Part shown: one piece after another, positions 50,391 to 62,100 of the stretch
How positions within the stretch are numbered: position 1 is the stretch's first letter
Layout: each line of letters starts with the position of its first letter
Source of the DNA: Prorocentrum cordatum
Taxonomy: Eukaryota > Sar > Dinophyceae > Prorocentrales > Prorocentraceae
Direction: 5' to 3'
Length of the DNA stretch: 64,000 nucleotides
NCBI GenBank assembly: GCA_963575745.1
Contig: CAUYUJ010001389.1
Coordinates: forward strand, 37,778-101,777
Notes under the pieces: model-generated
Told to the model about the DNA's origin: nothing
The model's database searches: none
The model's input: only the letters and a program-made list of their open reading frames with translations
Made by a program: the position numbers and the translations under genes

Positions 50391-52800
50391 TACATAAACG
50401 AGCATACGCACAGAAGCACGCACAAACGAACACACACATACAAACACATATACATACACAAGAACGCACACATACGCCAGCATGCTCCACACACACACAC
50501 GCACCCATACACACACACGCACACGCAACACATCAACACGCAAACGTCGACACACACGCGCAAACGCGCACGCACAAACACACAGCACATCTCACACACA
50601 CACAGAGGGACGCGCACACGCACACCAATCACACATGCACATACACACACGGGGGCACACACAAACACTCACACGCACACACGCACACACACACACACAC
50701 ACACGCACGTACAACCCACGCACACAGACGCACACGCAAGCATCCAGGGAAACCCACGCACTGACGACCACACGATGACGCACGCACCGCAGCCACCTCA
50801 GCGCCCCCCCCCCGCGCTCCCCTGCCGCCCCCACGCGCCCCCGCCCTCCCCGCCGGCGCTCCGGAGGGGGGAGGCACCGCCCCATTTTGGGGCCGGCCCT
50901 CCCTCCGCTCCAACCACTCCGCCCTCGCGGAGCGCCGGGGGGGGGAGGGGGGAGGGGGGAGGGGGGGCGCGCGGACGGCGGCACCACACCGCGCGCGCAC
51001 GCGCACACGCACATGCGCAGACGAACACAGACGCAGGATAGCAAACAGGCAGTCACACAAGCAAGCACACGCACATAGGCACGCACACACGGAGACACAC
51101 AGACTAATACACAAGAGTACACACGTACGCCAGCATGTTCCACACACATGCGCACATACACACACACATACACACACACGCACACACACATCCACACGCG
51201 AACGTCCACACACACGCGCAAACGCGAACACACAAACACACATACATACACAAGAACACACATACGCCAGCATGCTCCACACACACACGCACAAATACAC
51301 ACACACGCACACAGACACACATCCACACGCAAAGGTCTACACACACGCGCAAACGCGCACACACAAACACACAACATATCACACACACACACGGACACGC
51401 ACACGCACGCGGATCACAAGAGTACATACACACACGGGGGGCACGGAGCGCCCCCGCCCTCCCCGCCGGCGCTCCAGAGGGGGGAGGCACCGCCCCATTC
51501 TGTGGCCCGCCCTTCCTCCACTCCAACCACTCCGCCCTCGCGGAGCGCCCGAGGGGGACGAGGGGGGAGGAGGGGGCGCGCGGACGGCGGCACATGCGCA
51601 GACGAACACAGACGCAGGATAGCAAAGAACCAATCACACACGCAAGCACACGCGCATAAGCACGCACACGCGTACACACACGGACAAACTCAAATCCATA
51701 CATACACAAGAGCACGCACGTACGCCAGCATGCTCCACACACACGCACACATACACACATACACACACGAGCGCACACACGTCCACACGCAAACGCACAC
51801 ACACTCACACACACACGCGCATGTGCACCCAGACACACGCAGGGGCACACACACACACACACATACGAGACACACGCGCCCCCCCCCCCCACCCACCCAC
51901 CCACCCCCCCCACACACACACACATACACACACACGCACAAGCGCACACACAGACGCAATGGCGAACACCCACGGATAACCACGCACAGACGACAACGTT
52001 GTGACAGACTCATTCCCCGACTGGTCAGCGCACTCTTCCACCGCGCCCCCAAGCCCCCCCCACGCGCCCCCGCCCTCCCCGCCGGCGCTCCGGAGGGGGG
52101 AGGCACCGCCCCATTTTGGGGCCGGCCCTCCCTCCACTCCAGCCACTCCGCCCTCGCGGAGCGCCGGGGAGAGGGGTGGAGGGGGAGAGGGGGGGGCAGG
52201 AAGGGGCGGGGGTGCCAGCGCCATGCGCCCACACACACACACACACACGCACGCACACGGGCACACACGCACTTTTCCTCAGGGAGCGCGCAGTGTCGCA
52301 CACGTACGCAAGCATGCTCCACACACACGCACACACACACACACACATCCACACGCAAAGGTCGACACCCACGCGCAAACGCGCAAACACAAACACACAA
52401 CACATATCACACACACACACACCGCGGACACACACACACACACACGCAAACACACCAGACACACACAAACACACTGACACACACACAGATACACACACAC
52501 GCTCGAGCACACTCACATCCACACGCGCCCACTCTTACACACACACACACACACACACACGAACAGACACGCGCACAAAAAGAGATACAAACAGAGATGC
52601 ATACAGACACACAGACAAACACACACACATACCCACGGACACACAGACAGACACACAGACAGACACACAAACAGAGCCACAAACACACAGACACAAAGAC
52701 ACCCACACACACACTTACACACACACGCCAGCAGACACACAGGCAAACACAAACACACGCCAGCGCACACACACTCACGCACTGACAAAACATCCTCATG
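50391..52800. repeat. 2.4-kb CA-rich low-complexity region with embedded GC modules
   Basis: The plus strand is almost entirely C and A ((CA)n with CACG, CATA and CAGA variants). Three ~110-bp GC-rich modules are embedded near 50836-50945, 51445-51555 and 52065-52175, sharing GCCCCCGCCCTCCCCGCCGG and CGCCCCATTTTGGGGCCGG. Spacing is about 610-620 bp, and each lies within longer duplicated flanks. Long frames here (up to 545 codons, THTHT-type) are repeat artefacts. Confidence 0.9.
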
Positions 52801-52960
52801 CACACAGGCACACAAGAACACACATGCAAGACGGACGCGCCTACAGGGCGCCCGTGCCAACCTCCAGTGGCAGCCCAAGCGCCCGGTGCGCTTGAACGGC
52901 AGAGCTCTGTCAACGGCACACCCAGGGCCGGCGAGCGCCGCTGCACACGAGGCGCAGCTC
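52801..52960. other. Spacer after the Helitron coding region
   Basis: Transition from the CA tract to the 3' side of the minus-strand Helitron ORF. I looked for a Helitron 3' end (short hairpin then CTRR) and could not identify one with confidence. Confidence 0.4.
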
Positions 52961-55900
52961 TCAGAGAGCCGCGTCCGACACCGCCACGATCGTTGGCTCG
53001 TCATCTCCGCCCCCGCGCAGGCGGCGCAACGTCTGTCGCAGCCTCTCCTCAGTCCACCTGCCAATTCCGACGGGCACGCCCTCCCGACGCGCCACGAAAG
53101 CTCCAACGACTTCGCCGATCAAGTCCTGCCGCTGGTTGTGCTCGGCGATGGCCAGGCGCTGCCGCCTCTCATCAGGATCCTCCTGCCGCGCGCGATCCTC
53201 CGCAGCAGCGGCAGCGATATCCCGCGTGCTCGCGCGGCTGCCACGCTCCCCGCGCTCTTCGCCCGACGACAGGGCCGAAGCCGCACTGGGCGCGCCAGCC
53301 CCTCCAGCACCGTCGCCGCCCCCTGTCGGCGCCCTCGCGGCGACGCCATCGCTGGCGGGCACCTTGGCGGATCGCCCCTCCGCGGGCCCCCCCGCGGGCG
53401 CGCCACTCGCGCCAGCCTCGGCCGCGGGCGCCGCGCGCGGGGCCTTGCCTGCATGCCCTCCCCCCGGAGCCGCCTCTGCACGCGCCGCCCCCCCCCGCCC
53501 GATTCCGCTGGCAGACCCAGCACCTGCTCGCGTGACGACCGCGGCCCGCCCCGCGCCCTCGCCAGTCGCGCCAGCCTCAGCCGCGGGCGCCGCACGCGGG
53601 GCCTTGCCTGCGTTCTTCTCCTTGAACACCTTCAACTTTCCCTCCGGGATGGGCCCGTCCACACGCCCATGCCAACCATCCTTGTGCTGCTGCTTGAAAT
53701 GCTGCCCGCACAGATCCCCGCATCCCTGCTTTGGCGCGCTCCGGCATTGCCCGCCAGCTCCGTCCGCCCAGGTACGAGCCATGCACTTCGCGGTGTCAAT
53801 GTTTTCTGGCGTAAAGCGACGCCATTCGCCCCCCGCGAGCGACGCCCCCGCGCCTGGCTGGACTCCAGCAGGAGCCGGGTCCGCGGACGGAACGCCAGCG
53901 GCCCTGCCAGCGTCGTCGTCCTCGTCGCCCGTGCTGCCCAGAGCCGGCGGGGACAGCCCGCGCTTCTTGCCCCTGCGCAATGGCTGCTGCGGCTGCCCCG
54001 AAGCGCCGGGGTCCCCGTCGCCAGCGCCAGGATCCCCGCCACCCGCCCGACGCCGCTTGCCCGGTGGCTCGCCCCCCGACGCCTGCTGCCCGGCGGGCGC
54101 ACTCGGCGGCGCAGACGGCGCGGCAGGGGCGCTGGAAGCAGCGCCGCCGCCGCCATCGCCGCTCCCCGCAGACCCCGCCGCGCGCCCGCCTGCATGCCCG
54201 AGAGGCGCAGTCGGCGGAGCCGGCGGCGCCCCAGAGGGTCCCGCACCACCGCTGCCGCTGGCGCCCCCCGGAGACCCCGCCGCCGCGCGCCCGCCGCCTC
54301 CGCCCCGCGGACCCGCCCTGCGCACATACGCAAACACATAGGCGCCAACGTGCACCTGGTGGTCTCTGGCAATCTGCGCCCAAGTCCTGGGCTGAACAGC
54401 TTCGTCGTCGAATTTGGCGTATTCGTTCACACCCACGGCTGCGCACGCATAATAATGGCCGCTCTTCGCGCTTTCGCCCTGATGCACAACGACCCCAGAG
54501 AAATCGTACTCGCACTCGGCATCCACAGGCCGCAGAATCTGAGGAAAGCGCACAGGGCGTCTGTCGTACCACTCGCTCCGATCAGCGCGCGTGACCACCC
54601 GCTCCACGGTCACGAAGAGCACCGGCGGCGATCGCTCCCAGCGATTGCCCGTATACACCCTGATGCCTTGACAGACCCCGGCCGCCTCCCTCTGCGCACG
54701 ACTGAGGTGTGCGTGCGCCGGACATCCTTGACCTGGCCCGCCAATATGCCTCAATTCCAGTCGGATCAAATCCTCCAGATCGCAGGCCCCCCGGCGGTCG
54801 GGGCCGAGCAATTCGGAAGGGACCAGCTTCAAGCGCGAATCAATCACCCCCGTGTCCGAACTTGCCCGGCACACGTCGCATCGCCTCCGCTGCCGCAACG
54901 CAATGCCGCAAACGTGCTGCTGGAGCGCAGTGCGCGCACCGTGATGCGGTGTCGGTACTTGATATCCAGCCTCGGTGACAGCACGAAGGGCGGCCAGGAA
55001 GAACTCTGACGCGTCGCATTGCTTCGGTCTCCCTTGCTGATCGAATTCTGTGAATTCTCGCTGACCGAAAAGCCCCGCGCGCGCGGCAGTAGCGAGCGGC
55101 GCGACGGCGTCGACCCCCACGCCCTGGACAGAGAGAGCCGCGGCCTGAGCTCCGAGCGCACACACCGGGCAAGTTTCTGTGTTCAAAGGGCAATTCTGGC
55201 CGTGCTCGTGGAGAAGCCGACGGAAGGGAGCCAGGCGCAGCAGCACCTGCGCGACTGCGCTCACGAAGCAAGTATTGCCGAGGTTTGCGATGCCCACGCC
55301 AGAGCCGTGGCCGCAGTGCCACTGCAGCTCCCTGGTGACATCCTCCTGGGACACGCCGTAGGCTGCCATGCACAGATCCCGGTCCAGCGGGAGCAGCTCT
55401 GGCGGCTCTGCACCATCGCCAACAGTCGCCGCCGTGCGAAACATGTCCCCCCAACGATCCCTCGGCACTACGGCGCCCCTACCAGCGCCGCGGCCGCCAC
55501 CCGCGCGCCCGCGCCCCCGCGAAACAGCGCTCCCCGTCGACGATGCCGCCGCCGCATCTCCGGTCCCCGTCGCGTCGCCGCCGCGGCCGCGGCCCCTGCC
55601 CCGCCCCGCAGGCCCAGCGTCCGGCGCAATGTATGCCGGCGGCACCGTCAGAGCCTGGCCCGGGCGCAGCGCGTGCGAGGGCAGAGGCGTATGCACAGAC
55701 GCCGCAGGGGCCGCCTCCCCGTCCGAAGGAGCTGATCCGTCGTCGTCGTCGTCGTCGCCCGCCCCCTCACCGACGCCCGCCGAGCTCCCCGCGTCACGAG
55801 ACGGGCCCAGCGGCGACGGCGGCGGCACCGGCGGCGGCGCGGGCGCCGAGCTCGACTCCTGGGCGCCCCGTGCGGCGGGCCCATCCCCCACGTCCCAGCC

Positions 55901-56860
55901 GTAATCCTGCGCCCATTGCTTCGCGATTTCGAAACTCTCCCCCATCTTTTTCTCAAAGCGTTGGACCCCTTCGCGGACGTACTGCGGCGGGCCCCGCTGC
56001 AGGATGTCCCAGGGCGGCAGGTTGTAGACGAGCACGCGGTGGGCCACGCGAACGCGACTGAGCATGACGTACAGGTGCAGCCACCAGTCATCGGCGCCCA
56101 TGTTCATGGGCTTCTGGAGCACCATGGTGGCCGCATCCATACCCAGGCCCTGCGCAGTCTGCACGGTGCGAACTTTCTCTGGCAGCAACGGGATCTGGTA
56201 CCTCGTAAACTTCACCTTCCGAAGCTTTCGCTCGCCATCGTCGTCATAGTGATGATTCCACTCCCAGGACGCCCTGTGCGGCGCGATCTGCACGACCCCT
56301 TGCCCGAACCCAAAGTCCTTCTTGAGGCCATCAAACTCGACGAGGACACCGCGCGGCAAACGCTTGCATCGATAATAACCGATCCGGTGGGCGTCGTGAA
56401 GCTTCTTTTCGCGCCAATCCGCGTCCGGCGTCTCGAACTCCTGCGGGTGGAACCTCACGTCCTTGACTACCCCCACGGCGTCCTGCACGATCTGGTGCTT
56501 CGCCGACAACTTCACGTTCAGCCGCACACGCATGCCGATGTACAGCGGGCACATGCCGATGAGGTGACCAGTGTTGTTCACGTTCGGCACCTGCAGCATG
56601 GCCTTGAAATGCTCCTCAACGAAGTCCCTGTTTGGAGGCAGGTCCACGGCCTGCACGTACAGCAGCATCTGCCCTTTATCCCTGGCCTCTCGCACGGCCC
56701 GATACTGCATCTGCCTGTGCACGGCCTCCCAGGCGATGCCCATCTCGAACCCGTCCTTGACATGGGGGTCCTGCAGCCGCTTGTCGTTCTTACCGGGTCG
56801 GACCACCCACCCTTGCACCACCATTTTCTGCTCGGCCGTAAACTTCTTGCCCTGCCTCAT
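52961..56860 (-). CDS. Helitron ORF: PIF1 C-terminal motifs fused to ubiquitin-specific protease
   Basis: A 1299-codon uninterrupted frame. The ATG at 56860 is internal; upstream in the same frame RVLEDM joins the helicase. Residues ~1-290 are helicase, with QTAQGLGMDAATMVLQ and LYVMLSRVRVAHRVLVYNLP (motif VI). A linker rich in Pro, Gly and RG repeats follows. Residues ~520-850 are a C19 protease: GIANLGNTCFVSAV (Cys ~531), CDASEFFLAALRAV, CDVCRASS, KSGHYYACA (His ~802) and YAKFDDEAV. A second linker contains basic KRRR patches. Then come KCMARTWADGAGGQCRS...LCGQHF, a Cys/His cluster, and a Lys/Ala-rich tail. The protease catalytic residues are present, so it could be active. Such a deubiquitinase might protect the transposase from degradation, but that is speculation. 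Confidence 0.85.
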   Translation of the reverse strand: MRQGKKFTAEQKMVVQGWVVRPGKNDKRLQDPHVKDGFEMGIAWEAVHRQMQYRAVREARDKGQMLLYVQAVDLPPNRDFVEEHFKAMLQVPNVNNTGHLIGMCPLYIGMRVRLNVKLSAKHQIVQDAVGVVKDVRFHPQEFETPDADWREKKLHDAHRIGYYRCKRLPRGVLVEFDGLKKDFGFGQGVVQIAPHRASWEWNHHYDDDGERKLRKVKFTRYQIPLLPEKVRTVQTAQGLGMDAATMVLQKPMNMGADDWWLHLYVMLSRVRVAHRVLVYNLPPWDILQRGPPQYVREGVQRFEKKMGESFEIAKQWAQDYGWDVGDGPAARGAQESSSAPAPPPVPPPSPLGPSRDAGSSAGVGEGAGDDDDDDGSAPSDGEAAPAASVHTPLPSHALRPGQALTVPPAYIAPDAGPAGRGRGRGRGGDATGTGDAAAASSTGSAVSRGRGRAGGGRGAGRGAVVPRDRWGDMFRTAATVGDGAEPPELLPLDRDLCMAAYGVSQEDVTRELQWHCGHGSGVGIANLGNTCFVSAVAQVLLRLAPFRRLLHEHGQNCPLNTETCPVCALGAQAAALSVQGVGVDAVAPLATAARAGLFGQREFTEFDQQGRPKQCDASEFFLAALRAVTEAGYQVPTPHHGARTALQQHVCGIALRQRRRCDVCRASSDTGVIDSRLKLVPSELLGPDRRGACDLEDLIRLELRHIGGPGQGCPAHAHLSRAQREAAGVCQGIRVYTGNRWERSPPVLFVTVERVVTRADRSEWYDRRPVRFPQILRPVDAECEYDFSGVVVHQGESAKSGHYYACAAVGVNEYAKFDDEAVQPRTWAQIARDHQVHVGAYVFAYVRRAGPRGGGGGRAAAGSPGGASGSGGAGPSGAPPAPPTAPLGHAGGRAAGSAGSGDGGGGAASSAPAAPSAPPSAPAGQQASGGEPPGKRRRAGGGDPGAGDGDPGASGQPQQPLRRGKKRGLSPPALGSTGDEDDDAGRAAGVPSADPAPAGVQPGAGASLAGGEWRRFTPENIDTAKCMARTWADGAGGQCRSAPKQGCGDLCGQHFKQQHKDGWHGRVDGPIPEGKLKVFKEKNAGKAPRAAPAAEAGATGEGAGRAAVVTRAGAGSASGIGRGGAARAEAAPGGGHAGKAPRAAPAAEAGASGAPAGGPAEGRSAKVPASDGVAARAPTGGGDGAGGAGAPSAASALSSGEERGERGSRASTRDIAAAAAEDRARQEDPDERRQRLAIAEHNQRQDLIGEVVGAFVARREGVPVGIGRWTEERLRQTLRRLRGGGDDEPTIVAVSDAAL

Positions 56861-56879
56861 GTCTTCAAGAACCCGGGCA

Positions 56880-59139
56880 TGAAGGGGCAGGGCGCGTGCG
56901 GAGTAACGAGACGGTCCTTGAAGCGGTGCGTCTCGTACAGAAACATGGCGTGGGTGACGCCGTCCAGGAACATGGATTGCCCATTGCGGACGTGAATCGG
57001 CGCCTCGGGCGACTCACGCTGCAGCAAGGAAGACCTTCTGCCCTTGCCGCTCACCGGCCCCAGCTGATAAAAATCCCCCAGAAACATGACAATCGGAACC
57101 TTCCCGAACATGTGCCCCCGCGCCATGTACAGGTTCACATCGCAATTATACTTAGCCTTACGGGCTTTGCACATGCGAAACGATGCAGCGCCGAGAAGCT
57201 GGGGCGGCACCATGGACACCTCCTCCACGATGACGGCCTTGAGGTCGTTCATGCGGTCCACGATGTCATCGACCTTCTGTCTAGACAGCGTTATGATGTC
57301 CATGGCCTGTTGGCCGCTCAGCCCGAAGCCGCTGTGGATCGTCTCCCCCCCGATGACGCGCGCAGCGCTGTTCGACTAGGCCACGGCGATCTCCGATCCC
57401 GCGCCGAACACCTCGTTGAGCAGACGTCGCAGCAGTTTCACCACCTCCGTCTTCCCCGTCCCGCCCTCCCCGTGCAGCAGGATAGCCATCTGCTCCACCG
57501 GCTTGGGGCTTTTTCCGCTGTCCACATCTTGCTGGTATGCCACGATGGCCTCCACCTGGCCCACGACCAGGGCGACCACCGCCTTCTGCTCCTTATTGAA
57601 CGTCACGGGGTTGTCCGCCCTGGTCGCCCACTCGTAAAACAGCCCCTCCGCGATGTCGCGCGCCCGCCGCGGAGGCTCCGCGTCGCCGGCAACCGCGGGC
57701 GGCGGCGGCCGACCAGGCACGAGCACGGCAGGCGCCGAACCCGCGAGGCCGCTCCGCCCGTCGCCATCCCCAGGCAAGCCCTCAGCTCCCTTTTTCCTGT
57801 ATCGGAACGCCTCCTTCAGCTGTGCTTTGCCCTCCTCGAACTGAGAGTCGCCCAAGTCGAGACCGCAGAAGCCCGTCTGCGTTCCAGTACTCGCGGCAGC
57901 AGGCTGAGGCTTATGGTCGTTCGCATAGCCCTCAAGGAAGATATTCTTATAGACCAAGCTTTGCGACGACCCACGAATCTGCTCCAACTGGGCCACCGCG
58001 GGCACCTGGCTATCCGGCACGGCGAACGCGGGCATCTGTCGGTGCGCCGCCCACGCTTCGTCCGCCTCGCCCTCGTCCACCTCCTGAGCCAAACCGTCAG
58101 GCGCTCCGCCGCCGGCGCCCGCCCCCTCCTCCTCGCCCGCCTCCCCGGCAGGCCGATTCCCCACTGCCTGCAGCTCAGCAGACTCCTCGAAATCCTTGGC
58201 CTCCGGACGGATCTTGATTCGCGGCCGCCCTTTCGCCTCCGCCTCCACGTCGAGGTTCGTCGCGACCAGGACGGTCCAGCGTGCCATGAACTCGGCGGCG
58301 CTGGGTTGCTGTGCAAAATGGCCCGGGCCCTCCTCTGAGCCGCGTTTCAGATCAATGTCCTCGATCGTGAACCACTTTCCAGCTCGCCGCTCGCACTCCT
58401 CGTACTGCCTGGACAACGCCACCTGCTTCGCCCACCACTCTTCCCAGGCAGGCCGATGCTTCCCGACCGCGTTGACACCGGCCCTGTAGGGCGCCCAGGC
58501 CGCAGCCCCCTTCTCAGCCGGCTGCAACGGACGGAAAATCACAGACTTGAACAGCGCGTTCACCTCTGGGTCTTTCTCCTTCGAAGGCATCGTGAAGCCG
58601 AAGACCTTGGGCACCCTGAACGGCGCGCCGACGCGGAGCTTCTGCACTCGGGAGGCGGCGGCCGGGTGCGTGTCCGCGAACGCGTACGTCTCGAAGTCCT
58701 GCGGGTCGAAGTGGAGCGGGTTTGCCTGCGCGGTGTACACGTACATGGCGTAATGGTACATGCCCATGGACTTCAGGGGCTCCCTGTCGCCGCGATGCAG
58801 CCAGTCCATCTTCATGTCGTGGTCCAGCCGCGCGCTGTATTCGACACCCTGCTGCTGCTCCTGCTCGGGCAGCCCCCCCCCAGCAGCACCGGCAGCCGCG
58901 CCCTCCCCGACAACGCCGTCGACGACACGGGCGTGCAGCGTTGCGCGCGCCTCGTCCAGCGCATCCATGACACCGCCGCCCCCCTCGCCGTCCACTTCTC
59001 CCGCGGCCGGCTGGTCCACATCGATGTGGTCTGCGCGCGGGTCGGTCCAGAAGTCGTCCTTTTTCTGATGAACGGCGGAGCTTGCCTGGAACGCCAGCGC
59101 CACGATCCCCTTGCAATACAGAGTCCAGGTGTCATGGGA
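56880..59139 (-). pseudogene. Helitron PIF1-type helicase, N-terminal motifs
   Basis: After the TGA the same frame continues (SHDTWTLYCKGIVALAFQAS). It passes a long charged region with Gly/Ala/Pro linkers and reaches FNKEQKAVVALVVGQ and Walker A LLHGEGGTGKTEVVKLL (around 57446-57476). A TAG at 57378-57376 interrupts. The frame resumes at once with ARVIGGETIHSGFGLSG, Walker B-like AVIVEEVSMVPPQLLG (EE in place of DE) and VPIVMFLGDFYQLGPV. It then changes frame near 56880 into the downstream ORF. The TAG removes no sequence, since coding similarity is continuous across it. Confidence 0.85.
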
Positions 59140-62100
59140 TCAATAGCACTCGTGGCCATACTGCATCTGGAACATCATCTCGGGCAGCTTCTTCAGGAGC
59201 GCCCGGTGCGAGCTGGTCGTGAGCTTGATGACAGTTCGCCTGGCAGAGTCGAGCACTCCGCCCCAGCCGCTGCGACGAGCGGCAGCAGCGGCCGGGCCCC
59301 GTCGACGTCCTCCTCGCCCTCCGCCTCCGCCGCCTCATCCGCCTCCCGCTCCGCCTTCTGCTGGAGTCGGAGCACTCCAACCCGGTGCTCTGCGCGTGCA
59401 GCACTCCGAGGTCTCCCGCGATCGGCCCCGCCTTGGTCGTGTAGTCCGTCTGGTAGTGCGCCATATTGATGGCGTCCATGAACACGGCCTCCAGCAAGTG
59501 CAACACGTGCTCCCGCAGGCTGCCGGGCGGACCGCTGCCGCTCGCGCCAGCAGCTGCGGCGGCGGCGGGCGACGCGGGCGCGCTCGATGCAGGGCTGCCA
59601 GACGCCGCCGCTCGCGACGCGGCGCGGCCTGGCGCCCGCGACCTCGGCTCTGTCTCGACGGCTGATTCTGGCAGCTCGCGCTCCGCGCGCCGGTCGCTGT
59701 AGTAGCCCAGGCCCTGCTCCCCCTTCTTGAACACGAACCCGGGCCGGCTGCCGTCGTAACACGAAGCCGCGCTGAACCCAGCGATGTCCTCGAATTCCGG
59801 CGTCGGCGGAGGCGGCGGATCCAAGCCATACGCATCGGCAAAATCCCACGGCTCGTCATCCTCTTCTCTGAAGCCCCAGATATCCCCCGCGTTCGGATCG
59901 TCCATCGTGGTCGGCGCCCCGCCGAGCAAACCTCCTCCCCTGGGCAGGCCGAGGCGGCGCCCCACGGGCGCGCGCCCGCCCCCCGCCGCAGCCGCGCGCG
60001 CCGCCCCCTCGGCCGCCCCGCCCCCGCCCTGCGCTGCGGCCGACGCCCCGGAACCCGTGGAACCTCCGCTCTGCCCAGTGCCCTCGTCGCAACCGGTGCC
60101 GCCAGTCCCGGCGCCAGCCAACGCGTCCGATGCCTCGCCGACAGGCTCGGCGAACGCACCGGGCTCCGGAGGCGGCGGCACAACAGGGTCGCTGGCGGGC
60201 GCGCGCCCGACGCTGTCGTCGCCCGGCAGGTCGAGCACCACGCGGTCCAGGCACTGGACGTCCAGGCTGCTCCGCAGACACACCTGGCCCACAGGGTTCG
60301 TGCTCCCGTGGTACGGGTGGTACCGCACCACGTCGACGCGACCAGCTCTGCCGTACCTGTTGCAGCGGTGCGGCCTCGGGCCGTAGCCTTCAGCCGGAAC
60401 GTCGTCCAGATCCAGGCGCTCGCCAGGAGGGTTCCACTCCCCCTCCTCCAACGGACCGCGCGCGTACTGAACCTTCGCATCTTCCGGAAGCACCAAATCC
60501 TTCCCCTTGCGCAGGCGCCGCCAGACGAAGGAGGCGGCAGGACGCTTCCTGGACGGGTGGCTGTAGACCGCAGTCTCGTACTCGTGGTAGAAGCCGAGCC
60601 GGCACACCTTGCAGTGCTGAGGCACATCGTCGTTCGTCTTGTGCTTCCAGCACGTGGGACCGCACCTGTGCAGGCGGCCACGGATGATACACTTGCGCGC
60701 GTCCCGCGCGAAGCAGCGCGCCCAGGTCCGCGCCTCATCCCCCGGGCACTCAGCAAAGTGCATGGCCGCGGCGCCGTCCGCGCGCACCACGCGGTACGCA
60801 GGCTTGCGGCGGTACAGCGGCTGCAGCGTCACGTGCGCACCCGTGAGAGGCTCTCCAAATACCGCCGGGTACTGTGCCCGCTGCTCATGGGGATCGGGCT
60901 CTGGATCTGCCAGCGGCGCGAACGGGCGCTGCCGGAGCGGACCCTCTATTGCGGGCTGCTGCTCCAGCATCGCCCGCTCCTCCACGAGATCGACGTTCAT
61001 CATGGCCGCAACCTGATTCCGCAGCTCTTCTGTTGACAGTTGGTTGTCAGCACGGACGGAGCGGCGGCCCTCTTCGTACGCCCTCTTGCACAACTTCCCG
61101 AGCTGACGACGCGAGGCGCCAGCGATGGTATCGTACTTCAATTGGAGGTCGCTCTCCTCTCGCTTCCCGTCCGCGAACGCGAGACGTTGATCCCGCGGGC
61201 CGAGCGGAAGCGGCGGCAGACGGTCCGGCCCGTCCAAGCCCAGCTGCCGGCCCACCTCCTCCGCCGCGTCGAACTGCACGCTGCCGACCCTGGCGAGCAC
61301 GGCCTCCCTCCACCTCCTCAGACGCTCCTCGAGGCCTTCGACGTCCCCCGCGCGCAGCTTCGCGAGGAACGCGCCGGTCATCGGGTGCTGGCGCCACAGG
61401 TGGATGTGCGGATGGATGCCGCCGCGCCCCTGCGACTCCACGGGTCCGAAGAACGCGCGGACGAGCCCGAACGCTCCACACGCCCCCGTGGCGGCCACGC
61501 CGTCGGAGACGCCCGTGGCCCCGCGCTGCGGCGTGACGCCGACGAGATGCTCCAGGAACAGTTCCAGCAGGAGGTTCGTGACCATGGCCTGCGACACCGG
61601 GTCAGCGGCCACCCGCCGCAGCATGTCCCGCGTCGAGGGCATCACAGGAGCAGTCTCCTCCAGCAGCCGCCATCGCTGTACGGAGGCGCCCTCGTACATC
61701 AGGGACACCATCAGGTTTCGAGTGTCCGCGATGTTCGGCGTCGTGAACACCAGGGGAGGCCCGAAGAGCCGGGTGTAGCTGGTACTGATGTGCCGCAGCG
61801 TGGTCCGGTGCGCGTCGGACCCGACGACATCACGGTTGCTGAGCAGCATGCTGCGCAGCGCGCTCTTGACGTTCCGGGGCAAGCCCTCGAGGCCCAGGGC
61901 CTCCTTGATGCCCGCCCACCTGCCGAGCACGGCCACGACCTGCGCCAGATCCTCCGGCGTCAGTGCGGCGAGGTCCGCGATGCTTTCCCCCAGACGCTGC
62001 TTGCGCACGAATAACCTAGCCGACTGCATGATAGCCTTTCTGCGCCAGAGGCAATACTGGGCCGTGAGCAGGTCCGCGCGGCGACGCCAGCGCGGCACGG

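Noticed and set aside
51148-52785. 545-codon frame and neighbouring His/Thr- or Val/Cys-rich frames
   Set aside because: Translations of the CA tract. Low complexity on both strands.
52801-52960. Helitron 3' terminus
   Set aside because: No convincing hairpin followed by CTRR and an A/T insertion site could be fixed. CHE hairpins were also considered as Helitron ends but finish in GCGCC(C)AGT, with a likely 3-bp duplication.
52886-55009. 707-codon plus-strand frame, and others opposite the Helitron up to ~63500
   Set aside because: Antisense shadows of GC-rich coding. The minus strand carries recognisable Rep, PIF1 and USP motifs while these carry none.
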